A DNA stretch of 64,000 bases. Source: Halorientalis marina. Its GTDB lineage: Archaea; Halobacteriota; Halobacteria; Halobacteriales; Haloarculaceae. Made by a program: the position numbers and the translations under genes. The stretch covers positions 1,240,001 to 1,304,000 of the forward strand of contig NZ_CP095487.1 in NCBI RefSeq assembly GCF_023028345.1, written 5' to 3'. Shown here one piece after another: positions 25,401 through 32,414 of the stretch (the first letter of the stretch is position 1; each line of letters starts with the position of its first letter). The notes beneath the pieces were generated by a model that did not search any database, was not told the origin of the DNA, and saw only the letters and a program-made list of their open reading frames with translations.

Positions 25401-26478
25401 GAACGGCAAGTTCCAGTTCGTCGGGCAGTCGCTATACGGCGTCCTCGGGTGGGACCGCTTCCGGCTCTACGACAAGGAGATGGGCGCGGCCGTCACCGCG
25501 ACGGGCCGCGACGTGATCGAGTACACCGACGAAGTCGCCAAACAGCAGGGCTACGAGGTCGTCTACGGAGACACGGATTCCGTCATGCTAGAGGTTGGAC
25601 AAGTATCGCCGGAAGACGTGCAGAGCGAGGTCGAGGTCACCGACGCGATGCGGGAGAAACACCCGGAAATGGGCGAGGATGAACTCGAAACCATCGTCGC
25701 CACCATCGAGAAAGGCTTCGAGTTGGAGGAGGTCATCAACGAGTCGTACGACGACTTCGCTCTCGACCAACTCAACGCCGAGTTCCATAGATTCGAGATC
25801 GAGTTCGAGAAGCTCTACCGACGATTTTTCCAGGCGGGCAAGAAGAAACGCTACGCCGGCCACATCGTCTGGAAGGAGGGGAAAGACGTCGACGATGTCG
25901 ACATCACGGGCTTCGAGTACCAGCGGTCGGACATCGCGCCGATCACGAAACGGGTCCAGAAGAACGTGATCGACCGGATCGTTCACGGCGAGGACGCGGA
26001 GAACATCAAGACGTACGTCCACGACGTGATCGCGGACTTCCAGGACGGGAACGTCGACCCCGAGGACGTGGGTATCCCCGGCGGGATCGGGCAGAAACTC
26101 GACAACTACGACACGGACACGGCGCAGGTCCGCGGTGCGAAGTACGCGAACCTCCTGCTGGGGACGAACTTCGGCCGCGGGTCGAAACCGAAGCGGCTGT
26201 ACCTGCGGCGCGTCCACGACGACTTCTTCCAGCGGGTCGAGGACGAACTCGATCTCGATCCGTCGACTGACCCGCTGTACGGCGAGTTCAAGCGCGATCC
26301 GGACGTGATCTGCTTCGAGTACGCCGACCAGCTCCCCGATGAGTTCGCGGTCGACTGGGAGAAGATGCTGGACAAGACGCTCAAGGGGCCGATAGAGCGG
26401 ATTCTGGAGGCGCTCGACATCTCCTGGGACGAGGTCAAGAGCGGCCAGGAACAGACCGGTCTCGGGCAGTATATGTAA
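22423..26478 (+). CDS. polB: DNA polymerase B with an in-frame intein
   Basis: 1351 codons, of which 410 are intein and 941 the polymerase. Replicative/repair family B DNA polymerase with 3'-5' exonuclease. Residues 1-60 are an acidic, variable extension; the exonuclease I motif is FDIEVDD (~221-227), then YLDRME-type Exo II region and YNLRDVELC (Exo III). Polymerase motif A is DLKSLYPMC, motif B is split as KVIMN / SLYGVLGW by the intein, and motif C is YGDTDSVM (~1048). ATTTTAGGC lies about 27 nt before the ATG, indicating a leaderless mRNA. The common intein sites in motifs A and C are empty. After splicing all polymerase motifs are intact. Confidence 0.97.
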   Translation: MDETESDEKQAGLADFRADDGVAEDDGRDVAAEAAAVAGNGDGAADVVDLEDVRYPDADEYETLAVTQIDYTVEGRGDDEFPVVHVFGRTPDDERAVHVEVYEFDPYFYAPTDSLTDADLQRDRITGWEETDENGDPYESIRGERLTKIFGQTPRDVGQMREEFDHYEADILFPNRLLIDKDITSGVRVPARRETADGPIRVPHDELEPVDASVDPRVNTFDIEVDDRQGFPEEGEETIVCLTSHDSYDDQYIVWLYDSPAGIDPPEALDAYDPIEDDFEADVRVFEEEEAMLEAFVAYIEETDPDVLTGWNFDDFDAPYFLDRMEALQGPHHDYDLSIDRLSRVDEVWRSNWQGPDIKGRVVFDLLYAYQRTKFSELDSYRLDAVGEQELGVGKERYPGDIGDLWEDDPERLLEYNLRDVELCVELNEQQNIIPFWLEVASFVGCKLEDATTPGDAVDMYVLHKLHGNFALPSKGKHDAEDYEGGAVFDPITGVRENVTVLDLKSLYPMCMVTINASPETKVDPDAYDGETFRAPNGQHFRKEPDGVIREMVDELLSEREEKKSLRNDHDPDSAVYEQYDRQQAAVKVIMNCFTPDTDVLTPDGVRNIRDLDVGDEVYSLDPATMEMEVKPVVETHAYPDYRGELVDIETSKIDFSVTPNHRMLVRKNETNGITEDGWDFVEAGDLDDATNYELPHDWGGPEGDELDEVDLTEYLDGGYQVWVRPEVHGHTFAAEIGYYPDKVLKNDIGEEGYVFDAAAFEEHREYIEEVADRTYVHAESGRKWIPRTFDGDDFLELLAWYITEGNVYTSETKEFGEKLRGSATSVKIAQDAIADGGESHHGRIGDLLDRMGFDYYVDERSYQFTSKLFGAFLERVCGAGSFEKRIPEFVFETTAEQKRDFLDTLIAGDGDWQENSWRYSTASERLRDDVLRLCAHLGLTASYNEDGGTYRIYVTEDSKNTLRMHRSAERTTADDGVYCVTVADNQTLMAGQNGKFQFVGQSLYGVLGWDRFRLYDKEMGAAVTATGRDVIEYTDEVAKQQGYEVVYGDTDSVMLEVGQVSPEDVQSEVEVTDAMREKHPEMGEDELETIVATIEKGFELEEVINESYDDFALDQLNAEFHRFEIEFEKLYRRFFQAGKKKRYAGHIVWKEGKDVDDVDITGFEYQRSDIAPITKRVQKNVIDRIVHGEDAENIKTYVHDVIADFQDGNVDPEDVGIPGGIGQKLDNYDTDTAQVRGAKYANLLLGTNFGRGSKPKRLYLRRVHDDFFQRVEDELDLDPSTDPLYGEFKRDPDVICFEYADQLPDEFAVDWEKMLDKTLKGPIERILEALDISWDEVKSGQEQTGLGQYM
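24199..25428 (+). mobile_element. PolB intein with LAGLIDADG homing endonuclease
   Basis: 410 codons (PolB residues 593-1002) inserted between Asn592 and Ser1003 of motif B. Begins CFTPDTDVLTPDGV with nucleophile Cys1; block B is SVTPNHRMLV with the Thr-x-x-His motif; two LAGLIDADG helices are LLAWYITEGN (~798) and LDTLIAGDGD (~902). The C terminus is NGKFQFVGQ followed by Ser, so the last intein residue is Gln and the one before it Gly, in place of the usual His-Asn. Gln-ending inteins are known in archaeal polymerases. The endonuclease motifs keep Glu/Asp acidic residues, so homing may still work. Confidence 0.95.
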
Positions 26479-26866
26479 TCAACTCCCCTGGCGGGGCCGG
26501 CGTCAGCGACGGCCGGGGCGTCGACGCCACGGTCCTCGAAACCCGTGCCGTCCGCGCCGCCTTCGCTGACGCGAATCGTCCAGCCGTGGTCCTCGACCGC
26601 CGTGGTAACGATGGCGAGTCAGAAACCAGCTCCGTCGACCAGGAACGCGGCCGCGATTACGAGGGGAAGATACGAGTACGGCGTGGACGTAGTACCACTG
26701 CTCGTAGACCACATCGATGACGACGAACGCTGCTGAGCGGGCGATGACGTATTCGGGCCCTCATCCTCCCGTGGTTACCGAAACAAAAACAGATTTTCGC
26801 TTCACCCAAACCATTACGTGAGAATGCGAAAGCATTATGAGCGTAACGACCCGATGTCGATACGAC
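26479..26866. other. 388-bp spacer between polB and suf, no clear gene
   Basis: No complete gene that I trust. The minus strand between about 26740 and 26620 has short membrane-like stretches in two frames (PLVIAAAFLVDGAGF in one), which might be a decayed small membrane protein. Near the right end AATGC-GAAA-GCATT (26823-26836) is a perfect 5-bp hairpin with a GNRA-type tetraloop, 47 nt before sufC. CAGATTTTCG (about 26790) is a possible TATA element. Confidence 0.4.
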
Positions 26867-26880
26867 TTAGGTGTCCCTAA
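26867..26880. promoter_or_regulatory. DtxR-type palindrome TTAGG-TGTC-CCTAA before sufC
   Basis: Perfect 5-bp inverted repeat with 4-bp spacer ending two bases before the sufC ATG. TTAGG...CCTAA half-sites are the core of DtxR/IdeR iron-dependent repressor operators. The suf cluster ends with a DtxR-family gene (31152-31589), so a local feedback circuit is likely: iron-loaded repressor binds here and lowers Fe-S assembly genes. Binding is inference. Confidence 0.65.
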
Positions 26881-26882
26881 AT

Positions 26883-27821
26883 ATGGCAACGCTGGAAATA
26901 TCGAACCTTCAGGCGAAGGTAGCCGAAGACGGCGGCGAGCAGATTCTGCAGGGCGTCGATCTCGAAGTCGAGTCGGACGAGATTCACGCGCTGATGGGTC
27001 CCAACGGCAGCGGGAAGTCGACGCTGGCGAAGGTCATCGCCGGTCACCCGGCCTACGAGGTGAACGGTGGCGACGTGCTCTTGCACATCGAAGCCGACGA
27101 GTTCGACGACCTCGACGAGGAGATCCCCGATGATATGCGGACGTGGGATCTGCTGGACCTGGAGCCCAACGAGCGCGCGGCGCTCGGTATCTTCCTGGGC
27201 TTCCAGTATCCGGCCGAGATCGAGGGCGTCACGATGGTCAACTTCCTCCGGACGGCGCTGAACGCCAAGCTCGATGAGCGCGAGGAACTGTTCGAGGACG
27301 AGGACGCGGACGCGGACGCGGACGAAGCCGAGGAGGCGACCAAAGAGGACGCGGCGGGCTACGACACGTCCCCGATGGAAGGCCCCGCCGACGAGGGCGA
27401 CATCGGCGTCGCGGAGTTCCAGGAAATCCTCCAGGAGAAAATGGAGCAACTGGACATGGACGAGAAGTTCGCGAACCGCTATCTCAACGCGGGCTTCTCC
27501 GGCGGCGAGAAGAAGCAGAACGAGGTCCTCCAGGCGGCGATCCTGGAGCCCTCCATCGCGGTGCTCGACGAGATCGACTCCGGGCTGGACATCGACCGCC
27601 TGCAGGACGTCTCGAACGGCATCAACGCCCTGCGCGACGAGCAGGGCGCGGGTATCCTCCAGATCACCCACTACCAGCGCATCCTCGACTACGTCGAGCC
27701 GGACCACGTCCACGTGATGCTCGACGGCGAGATCGCGAAAAGCGGCGGGCCGGAACTCGCCGAGCAGCTCGAGGACGAGGGTTACGACTGGGTCCGCGAG
27801 GAAGTCTACGAGGCGGCGTAA
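26883..27821 (+). CDS. sufC: Fe-S cluster assembly ATPase SufC
   Basis: 312 aa ABC-type ATPase of the SufBCD scaffold. Walker [10 protein letters not shown] (~39-47), Q-loop LGFQYPAEI, signature [11 protein letters not shown] (~200), Walker [14 protein letters not shown], His in THYQRI. Longer than usual SufC (about 250 aa) because of a highly acidic insert of about 50 residues ([18 protein letters not shown] region, ~128-175) coded partly by a GCGGAC microsatellite. The ATG at 26883 lies directly after the DtxR-type palindrome. First gene of sufC-sufB-sufD. Confidence 0.96.
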   Translation: MATLEISNLQAKVAEDGGEQILQGVDLEVESDEIHALMGPNGSGKSTLAKVIAGHPAYEVNGGDVLLHIEADEFDDLDEEIPDDMRTWDLLDLEPNERAALGIFLGFQYPAEIEGVTMVNFLRTALNAKLDEREELFEDEDADADADEAEEATKEDAAGYDTSPMEGPADEGDIGVAEFQEILQEKMEQLDMDEKFANRYLNAGFSGGEKKQNEVLQAAILEPSIAVLDEIDSGLDIDRLQDVSNGINALRDEQGAGILQITHYQRILDYVEPDHVHVMLDGEIAKSGGPELAEQLEDEGYDWVREEVYEAA

Positions 27822-27838
27822 CCAAATGTACCTAGCAC

Positions 27839-27852
27839 AGCCTCAAGAGGCT
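27839..27852 (+). other. Small hairpin in the sufC-sufB gap
   Basis: AGCCTC-AA-GAGGCT is a perfect 6-bp inverted repeat 17 nt after the sufC stop and 27 nt before sufB, flanked by CTAG on both sides. It may be an mRNA processing or stability element that tunes sufC against sufB; too weak and without a T-run to be a firm terminator. Confidence 0.4.
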
Positions 27853-27878
27853 AGAGAAATAAACCAACACTACCAACA

Positions 27879-29309
27879 ATGAGTTCAGATCAAGACCACC
27901 TCAAGGAGACGGACACGGAGAAGCGGTTCGAGTTCAAGAAAGAGGAGAAGTCGGCCTTCGAGGCCGAGAAGGGCCTCACCGAGGAGACGATCCGCGTCAT
28001 CTCGGAGGACAAGGACGAACCCGAGTGGATGCTCGAGCGGCGCCTGCGCGCGCTGGAGCAGTTCAAGCAGATGCCGATGCCCGACGACTGGCCGGGTGCG
28101 CCCGACCTGAGCGAGGTCGACGTCCAGGAGATCGTGCCCTACATCCGCCCGGACATCGAGACGCGCGGCGGGGTCGACGACTGGGAGGACCTCCCCGAGG
28201 AGATCCAGGACACCTTCGACAAACTGGGCATCCCCGAGGCCGAGAAAAACGCCCTCTCGGGCGTCGGCGCCCAGTACGAGTCCGAGATCGTCTACCAGAA
28301 CATGCAGGAGCGCTGGGAGGAGAAAGGCGTCATCTTCTGTGACATGGACAAGGCGGTCCGGGAGCACCCCGAGATCGTCAAGGAGTACTTCATGACCAAG
28401 GCCGTGCCGCCCAGCGACAACAAGTTCGCGGCGCTACACGGCGCGATCTGGTCGGGCGGTTCCTTCGTCTACATCCCGGAGGACACCACCGTGGACATGC
28501 CGGTGCAGGCGTACTTCCGGATGAACTCCGACGGCATGGGCCAGTTCGAGCACACGCTGATCGTCGCCGAGGAGAACTCCGAGGTCCACTACATCGAGGG
28601 CTGTTCCGCCCCGAAGTACTCCGAGTTCAACCTCCACAGCGGCGGTGTGGAAGTGTTCGTCAAGGAGAACGCCCACGTCCAGTACTCGACGGTGCAGAAC
28701 TGGTCGAAAAACACCTACAACCTCAACACCAAGCGCGCCATCGCCGAAAAGGACGCCACGATGGAGTGGGTGTCGGGGTCGATGGGCTCGAAGGCCACGA
28801 TGCTGTACCCCTCGACCATCCTCAAGGGGCCGGGCGCGACGGACAACCACATCACCATCGCCATGGCCGGCGAGGGCCAGGACATCGACACCGGTGCGAA
28901 GGTCTACCACAACGCGCCGGACACGAAATCGACCATCGAGTCGAAGTCCATCGCCAAGGACGGCGGCCGCACGAACTACCGCGGGCTCGTCCACATGGCC
29001 GACGGCGCGGAGAACGCCTCCACGTCGGTCGAGTGTGACGCGCTGATGTTCGACAACGAGTCCACGTCGGACACGATGCCGTACATGGAGATCCAGGAGA
29101 ACCAGGTCGACGTGGCCCACGAGGCGACGGTCGGCAAGATCGGCGACGAGGACGTGTTCTACCTCCAGAGCCGTGGGCTGGACGACGACGACGCGAAGCA
29201 GATGATCGTCGCCGGCTTCATCGAGCCGATCACGGAGGAACTGCCCATCGAGTACGCGGTCGAACTCAACCGCCTCATCGAACTCGAGATGGAGGGGAGC
29301 CTCGGATAA
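27879..29309 (+). CDS. sufB: Fe-S cluster assembly protein SufB
   Basis: 476 aa, usual length. Scaffold subunit with a right-handed beta-helix core. Recognisable family stretches: MPMPDDWPGAPDLSEVD, KNALSGVGAQYESE, KLGIPEAEK, FIEPITEELPIEYAVE near the C terminus. The conserved core Cys (EGCSAPKYSEFNLH, ~247) and the active-site region VECDALMFDNES with Cys and His/Asp near residue 388 are present, as needed for cluster assembly with SufD. Follows sufC by 57 nt and precedes sufD by 25 nt. Confidence 0.97.
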   Translation: MSSDQDHLKETDTEKRFEFKKEEKSAFEAEKGLTEETIRVISEDKDEPEWMLERRLRALEQFKQMPMPDDWPGAPDLSEVDVQEIVPYIRPDIETRGGVDDWEDLPEEIQDTFDKLGIPEAEKNALSGVGAQYESEIVYQNMQERWEEKGVIFCDMDKAVREHPEIVKEYFMTKAVPPSDNKFAALHGAIWSGGSFVYIPEDTTVDMPVQAYFRMNSDGMGQFEHTLIVAEENSEVHYIEGCSAPKYSEFNLHSGGVEVFVKENAHVQYSTVQNWSKNTYNLNTKRAIAEKDATMEWVSGSMGSKATMLYPSTILKGPGATDNHITIAMAGEGQDIDTGAKVYHNAPDTKSTIESKSIAKDGGRTNYRGLVHMADGAENASTSVECDALMFDNESTSDTMPYMEIQENQVDVAHEATVGKIGDEDVFYLQSRGLDDDDAKQMIVAGFIEPITEELPIEYAVELNRLIELEMEGSLG

Positions 29310-29334
29310 CTCCCTCGGGAGTGTCCATCCAACA

Positions 29335-30546
29335 ATGAGTACGCAGGTACACCCGAACCTCACGGAGGCACAGGTCCGCGAAATCAGCGAGGCACGCGAC
29401 GAACCCGACTGGCTGCTGGAGACGCGGCTGGACGCGCTCGCGGCCCTCGACGACCTCGATATGCCCGACGTGATCCGCACGCCGGGTCGGGACTGGACGA
29501 ACCTCCGGGACCTCGACTACGAGACCATCGTCGACCCGGAGAACCAGGCCGAAGAGAAAGACTGGGTCGGCGACGAGGACGTGACCGTCCTTCCGATCCA
29601 CGAGGCGGTCGAGGACCACGAGGCGCTCGTGAAAGAGCACTTCGGCGCGGTCGTCGACCCCCAGCGCAACTACCTGACTGCGCTGTCGACGGCGCTGTTC
29701 ACGACCGGGACTGTGATCCACGTCCCGGAGGGCGTCGACGCGGAGGACGTGAAGATCCGGACGACGATGAACTCCCGGTCGCTGTTCAACTATACGCTGG
29801 TCGTCGCCGAGGAATCGTCCTCCGCGACCATCCTCGAACGGCAGTCGACTGGTGACGATCTGGAGGGCGAGCGCTACTACAGCGGCATCGTCGAGGCGAC
29901 GGCCGGCGAGAACGCCCACGTCCAGTACGGCGCGCTCCAGAACCTCTCCGAGGAGACCTACAACTTCCAGGTCAAGCGCGGCCACGCCGAGACGTACGGC
30001 ACGGTCAACTGGATCGAGGGCAACATCGGCTCGCGGCTGACAAAAACGAACGTCGAGACGCGACTCGTCGGCGACGGCTCCGAGTCGAAGATCGTCGGTG
30101 CCTTCTTCGGACACAACGACCAGCACTTCGACCTCGCCAGCAAGGTCTGGCACGAGGCCGAACACACCACCGCCGACCTCGTGACCCGCGGCGTGCTGGA
30201 CGACAGCGCCCGCTCGGTCTACGAGGGGGTCCAGGACGTCGGTCGCGACGCCTGGGACACCAACTCCTACCAGCGCGAGAACACGCTGATGCTGAGCGAC
30301 GAGAGCGAGGCCGACGCCTCCCCGAAACTCATCATCAACAACCACGACACCGAGGCGAGCCACTCCGCCACCGTCGGGCAGGTCGACGCCGAGGACATGT
30401 TCTACATGACCTCCCGCAGCATCCCGCGCCAGCAGGCGAAGAACATGCTCGTCGAGGGCTTTTTCGTCCCCGTGATGGAGGAAGTCGCGGTGGACGAACT
30501 CCGCGAGGACCTCGAGGACATGATCGCGGCGCGGCTCCGCGAGTAA
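29335..30546 (+). CDS. sufD: Fe-S cluster assembly protein SufD
   Basis: 403 aa. Paralogue of SufB that forms the SufB-SufD heterodimer on SufC2. Shares the beta-helix strands (FNYTLVVAEESSSATILER, AHVQYGALQNLSEETYNF) and the C-terminal helix domain SRSIPRQQAKNMLVEGF. The His near the end of the core (DTEASHSATVGQVDAEDM, His ~342) matches the functionally important SufD histidine region. Start ATG follows the sufB stop closely. Confidence 0.95.
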   Translation: MSTQVHPNLTEAQVREISEARDEPDWLLETRLDALAALDDLDMPDVIRTPGRDWTNLRDLDYETIVDPENQAEEKDWVGDEDVTVLPIHEAVEDHEALVKEHFGAVVDPQRNYLTALSTALFTTGTVIHVPEGVDAEDVKIRTTMNSRSLFNYTLVVAEESSSATILERQSTGDDLEGERYYSGIVEATAGENAHVQYGALQNLSEETYNFQVKRGHAETYGTVNWIEGNIGSRLTKTNVETRLVGDGSESKIVGAFFGHNDQHFDLASKVWHEAEHTTADLVTRGVLDDSARSVYEGVQDVGRDAWDTNSYQRENTLMLSDESEADASPKLIINNHDTEASHSATVGQVDAEDMFYMTSRSIPRQQAKNMLVEGFFVPVMEEVAVDELREDLEDMIAARLRE

Positions 30547-30623
30547 CGGTTTCGACTTTTTCGCCGCCGTTCCCCGGAGTCCGTGACAGGGGACTTAAGT
30601 TCTCCCCACCCGGAGTAGCGTAC

Positions 30624-30656
30624 ATGACAGCGGTACGTCGGCGGTGGTCGGCGTGA
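30624..30656 (+). other. Leaderless mini-ORF before the ferritin-like gene
   Basis: ATG 30624 opens ten codons (MTAVRRRWSA) ending TGA 30654-30656, which overlaps the GTG (30653) of the next gene in a GTGA junction. The palindromic ACTTAAGT (30593-30600), a TATA-like box, lies about 27 nt before the mini-ORF ATG and no TATA lies 27 nt before the GTG, so transcription probably starts at the mini-ORF. Same arrangement as at 11500-11538. Confidence 0.42.
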
Positions 30657-31132
30657 GCGTCCAGCAGCCGGTCGCGTCGGACCACCAGCTGGCTCGTCTC
30701 CTCCAGATCGGGGTCGTTCTCGAGGAAGTCGTCGAGGCCCGTGCCGGGGAACACGCGCGGTCGGTCGACGGTCTCGACAGCGAGACCGTCGCCCTGCTCG
30801 ACGAGGCGGCGACCGAGTCCGCCGAGCACCGCCAGCGACTCGAATCGATCATCGACGACCTCGACGCCGACACGATCCCCTTCGAGGAGATAAAGGAGCT
30901 GGTCGCGGCCCAGTACGAGGCCGAATCCGAGTTCGACGGCGTCCTCTACGACCAGCTGTGTAACGAGGAGACTGCCTACAAGTTCTACGACGACCTCATC
31001 ACGGCCATCGAGGAGTCGGACGCGGAGTTCAGCGTCGACCAGTCGGAACTGGTCGCGACGCTGTCGGCCATCCGGGAGGACGAGGCCGAGGGCGTCGAGA
31101 GGGTGACCGAACTCATGGAGGCGGACGGATGA
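30653..31132 (+). CDS. Ferritin-like (rubrerythrin-type) four-helix protein, tentative
   Basis: 159 aa from GTG 30653. Four amphipathic helices rich in Glu/His: LLQIGVVLEEVVEARAGEH, ETVALLDEAATESAEHRQRL, FEEIKELVAAQYEAE and EETAYKFYDDLITAIEES, plus a final helix with EDEAEGVERV. The layout fits ferritin-like proteins, but I cannot point to exact E-x-x-H pairs, so iron binding is unproven. It sits between sufD and a DtxR-family gene, which fits an iron-handling role. Possibly read from its own promoter via the mini-ORF. Confidence 0.6.
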   Translation: MSVQQPVASDHQLARLLQIGVVLEEVVEARAGEHARSVDGLDSETVALLDEAATESAEHRQRLESIIDDLDADTIPFEEIKELVAAQYEAESEFDGVLYDQLCNEETAYKFYDDLITAIEESDAEFSVDQSELVATLSAIREDEAEGVERVTELMEADG

Positions 31133-31151
31133 TTCACGGGGAGGAGACGAC

Positions 31152-31589
31152 ATGAACACTGCAGATCAGTACCTCAAGACCATCTATCTCGCACAGGAGC
31201 AGGAGGACGGCCCCGCGTCGACCGGGCGGATCGCCGATATGCTCGACGTCAGCCCCGCCAGCGCCAACGAGATGATCGGCAAGCTCGAGGAGCAGGCGCT
31301 GCTCGATCACGAGAAGTACAAGGGCGTCACCCTCACCGACGAGGGCATTCGCCGGGCCCGCGATGCCCTCCAGAACTACTGCATCATCGAGCGGTTCCTC
31401 CACGAGGTACTGGAAGTCGAGGAGTTCCGCGAGGAGGCCCGCCAGCTCGAACCCGTCATCGACGAGACCGTCGCCGAACGCCTCGACACCATCATCGACC
31501 GCGAACCCCAGTGTCCCGACTGTTTCGGCGTCGAGGAAGACGTCTGTGCCCTGCTCGAAGTCGAAGCCAACCCCGACGCCGCGGACTGA
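31152..31589 (+). CDS. DtxR-family metal-dependent regulator
   Basis: 145 aa. Winged helix at residues 1-65: YLKTIYLAQEQEDGPASTG, recognition region SPASANEMIGKLEEQALL and wing KYKGVTLTDEG. The metal-binding dimerisation domain follows (CIIERFLHEVLEVEEFREEA, EPVIDETVAERL) with Cys at its start (~77) and a Cys-rich end (PQCPDCFGVEEDVCALLE). No SH3-like third domain, so it is of the short type. A Shine-Dalgarno GGAGGAG lies 6 nt before the ATG. Likely controls the suf genes through TTAGG...CCTAA at 26867. Confidence 0.9.
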   Translation: MNTADQYLKTIYLAQEQEDGPASTGRIADMLDVSPASANEMIGKLEEQALLDHEKYKGVTLTDEGIRRARDALQNYCIIERFLHEVLEVEEFREEARQLEPVIDETVAERLDTIIDREPQCPDCFGVEEDVCALLEVEANPDAAD

Positions 31590-31658
31590 AACCGATGGGC
31601 AGTGGGCAGTTTTCCTGAAGTCGTGGGCTCTTCACTTCGGCCACTCATCGCGTAACCG

Positions 31659-32063
31659 ATGTCAGGGGACGAGGCTCTCTCTGCCAACCGTGCCGGCGCT
31701 GTAGCCGAAAATATCGTTTCCACGAGATTGATCCAAGCGGGATACAACGTTGCCGAACCACGGATTCCGTGTCAGTACGACCTCATCGTAGACATCGACG
31801 GTAATCTGACTAAGACACAGGTCAAACGCGGCTTCGAGGATAGTCGAGAAGAGACACTCAGGGTCAACATGATGGGTTCCGTTCACAAGGGACAAACCAA
31901 GTACGAGAGTGTAAAGTACGATTCGGAACAAGTCGATGCGTTTGCGATATATGACCCGATAAACGATCTCGTATATTGGTTGTGGTTCGACGAGGCTCCC
32001 GCGACGGAACTAAGAAGAAAGTATAATTCCCTTCTGGCTCATAGGCTTGATTGCAAACTGTAG
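31659..32063 (+). CDS. PD-(D/E)XK nuclease, homing-endonuclease-like
   Basis: 134 aa. Catalytic core is visible: an N-terminal helix with ANRAGAVAENIVSTRLIQAGYNV, then YDLIVDIDGNLTKTQVKRG, giving Asp ... Gln-x-Lys of the PD-(D/E)XK type. The arrangement resembles the group I intron-associated family that includes I-Ssp6803I. GC and codon use (AGA, ATA, TTG codons) are far lower than in neighbours, indicating transfer. Its TAG (32061-32063) overlaps the first two bases of tRNA-Gln, so nuclease and tRNA lie end to end on the same strand. Possible free-standing homing nuclease; target unknown. Confidence 0.75.
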   Translation: MSGDEALSANRAGAVAENIVSTRLIQAGYNVAEPRIPCQYDLIVDIDGNLTKTQVKRGFEDSREETLRVNMMGSVHKGQTKYESVKYDSEQVDAFAIYDPINDLVYWLWFDEAPATELRRKYNSLLAHRLDCKL

Positions 32064-32165
32064 TCCCGTGGTGTAGCTGGCCAATCATAGCGGCCTTTGG
32101 ACGTGGGTGTGTTCTGCATTCGCGGAAGAAAGCCGCTGACGACGGTTCGAATCCGTCCGGGACTA
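32062..32165 (+). tRNA. tRNA-Gln (TTG) with a 30-nt intron
   Basis: Acceptor AGTCCCG (32062-32068) pairs with CGGGACT (32158-32164), discriminator A 32165. Anticodon stem GCGGC (32090-32094) pairs with GCCGC (32132-32136); loop C-T-TTG-G-A gives anticodon TTG at 32097-32099. The intron is 32101-32130, at the canonical 37/38 position. T arm GACGG-TTCGAAT-CCGTC (32141-32157) is perfect. The CCA end is not encoded. The 5' end overlaps the upstream nuclease stop codon by two bases. Confidence 0.95.
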
Positions 32166-32248
32166 TATAAAATATCTGACAATTCTCCCGATTCGCTTCG
32201 TTCCGTTAGACGCTTATCCGACCGGAGCGTAGCGCGACCCGAGAACGA

Positions 32249-32413
32249 ATGCTGAGTCGGATCGTCGCGCACGCGGCCGGCGGGCCATCGACGATACACA
32301 CGCTGCTGGACGTCGGTCTCGGGGTGGGTGCGGGTGGGCTGCTCGTCGGACTGTTCTATCTGTGGCTTCGTCGAGTCGGTGGTTCGGACCGACGACGGAC
32401 GGGGCTGGAGTGA
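32249..32413 (+). CDS. Small single-pass membrane protein
   Basis: 54 aa: MLSRIVAHAAGGPSTIHTLL, then a hydrophobic Gly/Val/Leu helix (DVGLGVGAGGLLVGLFYLWL) and a basic tail (RRVGGSDRRR). The positive-inside pattern and intact frame argue for a real small protein, though no homologue is known to me. It ends two bases before the stop of the convergent flavin-fold gene. Confidence 0.5.
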   Translation: MLSRIVAHAAGGPSTIHTLLDVGLGVGAGGLLVGLFYLWLRRVGGSDRRRTGLE

Positions 32414-32414
32414 G

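Noticed and set aside
26503..26736. Possible small genes in the polB-suf spacer on either strand
   Set aside because: The candidate frames lack suitable start signals, change character midway and show no recognisable pattern; at best a decayed gene.
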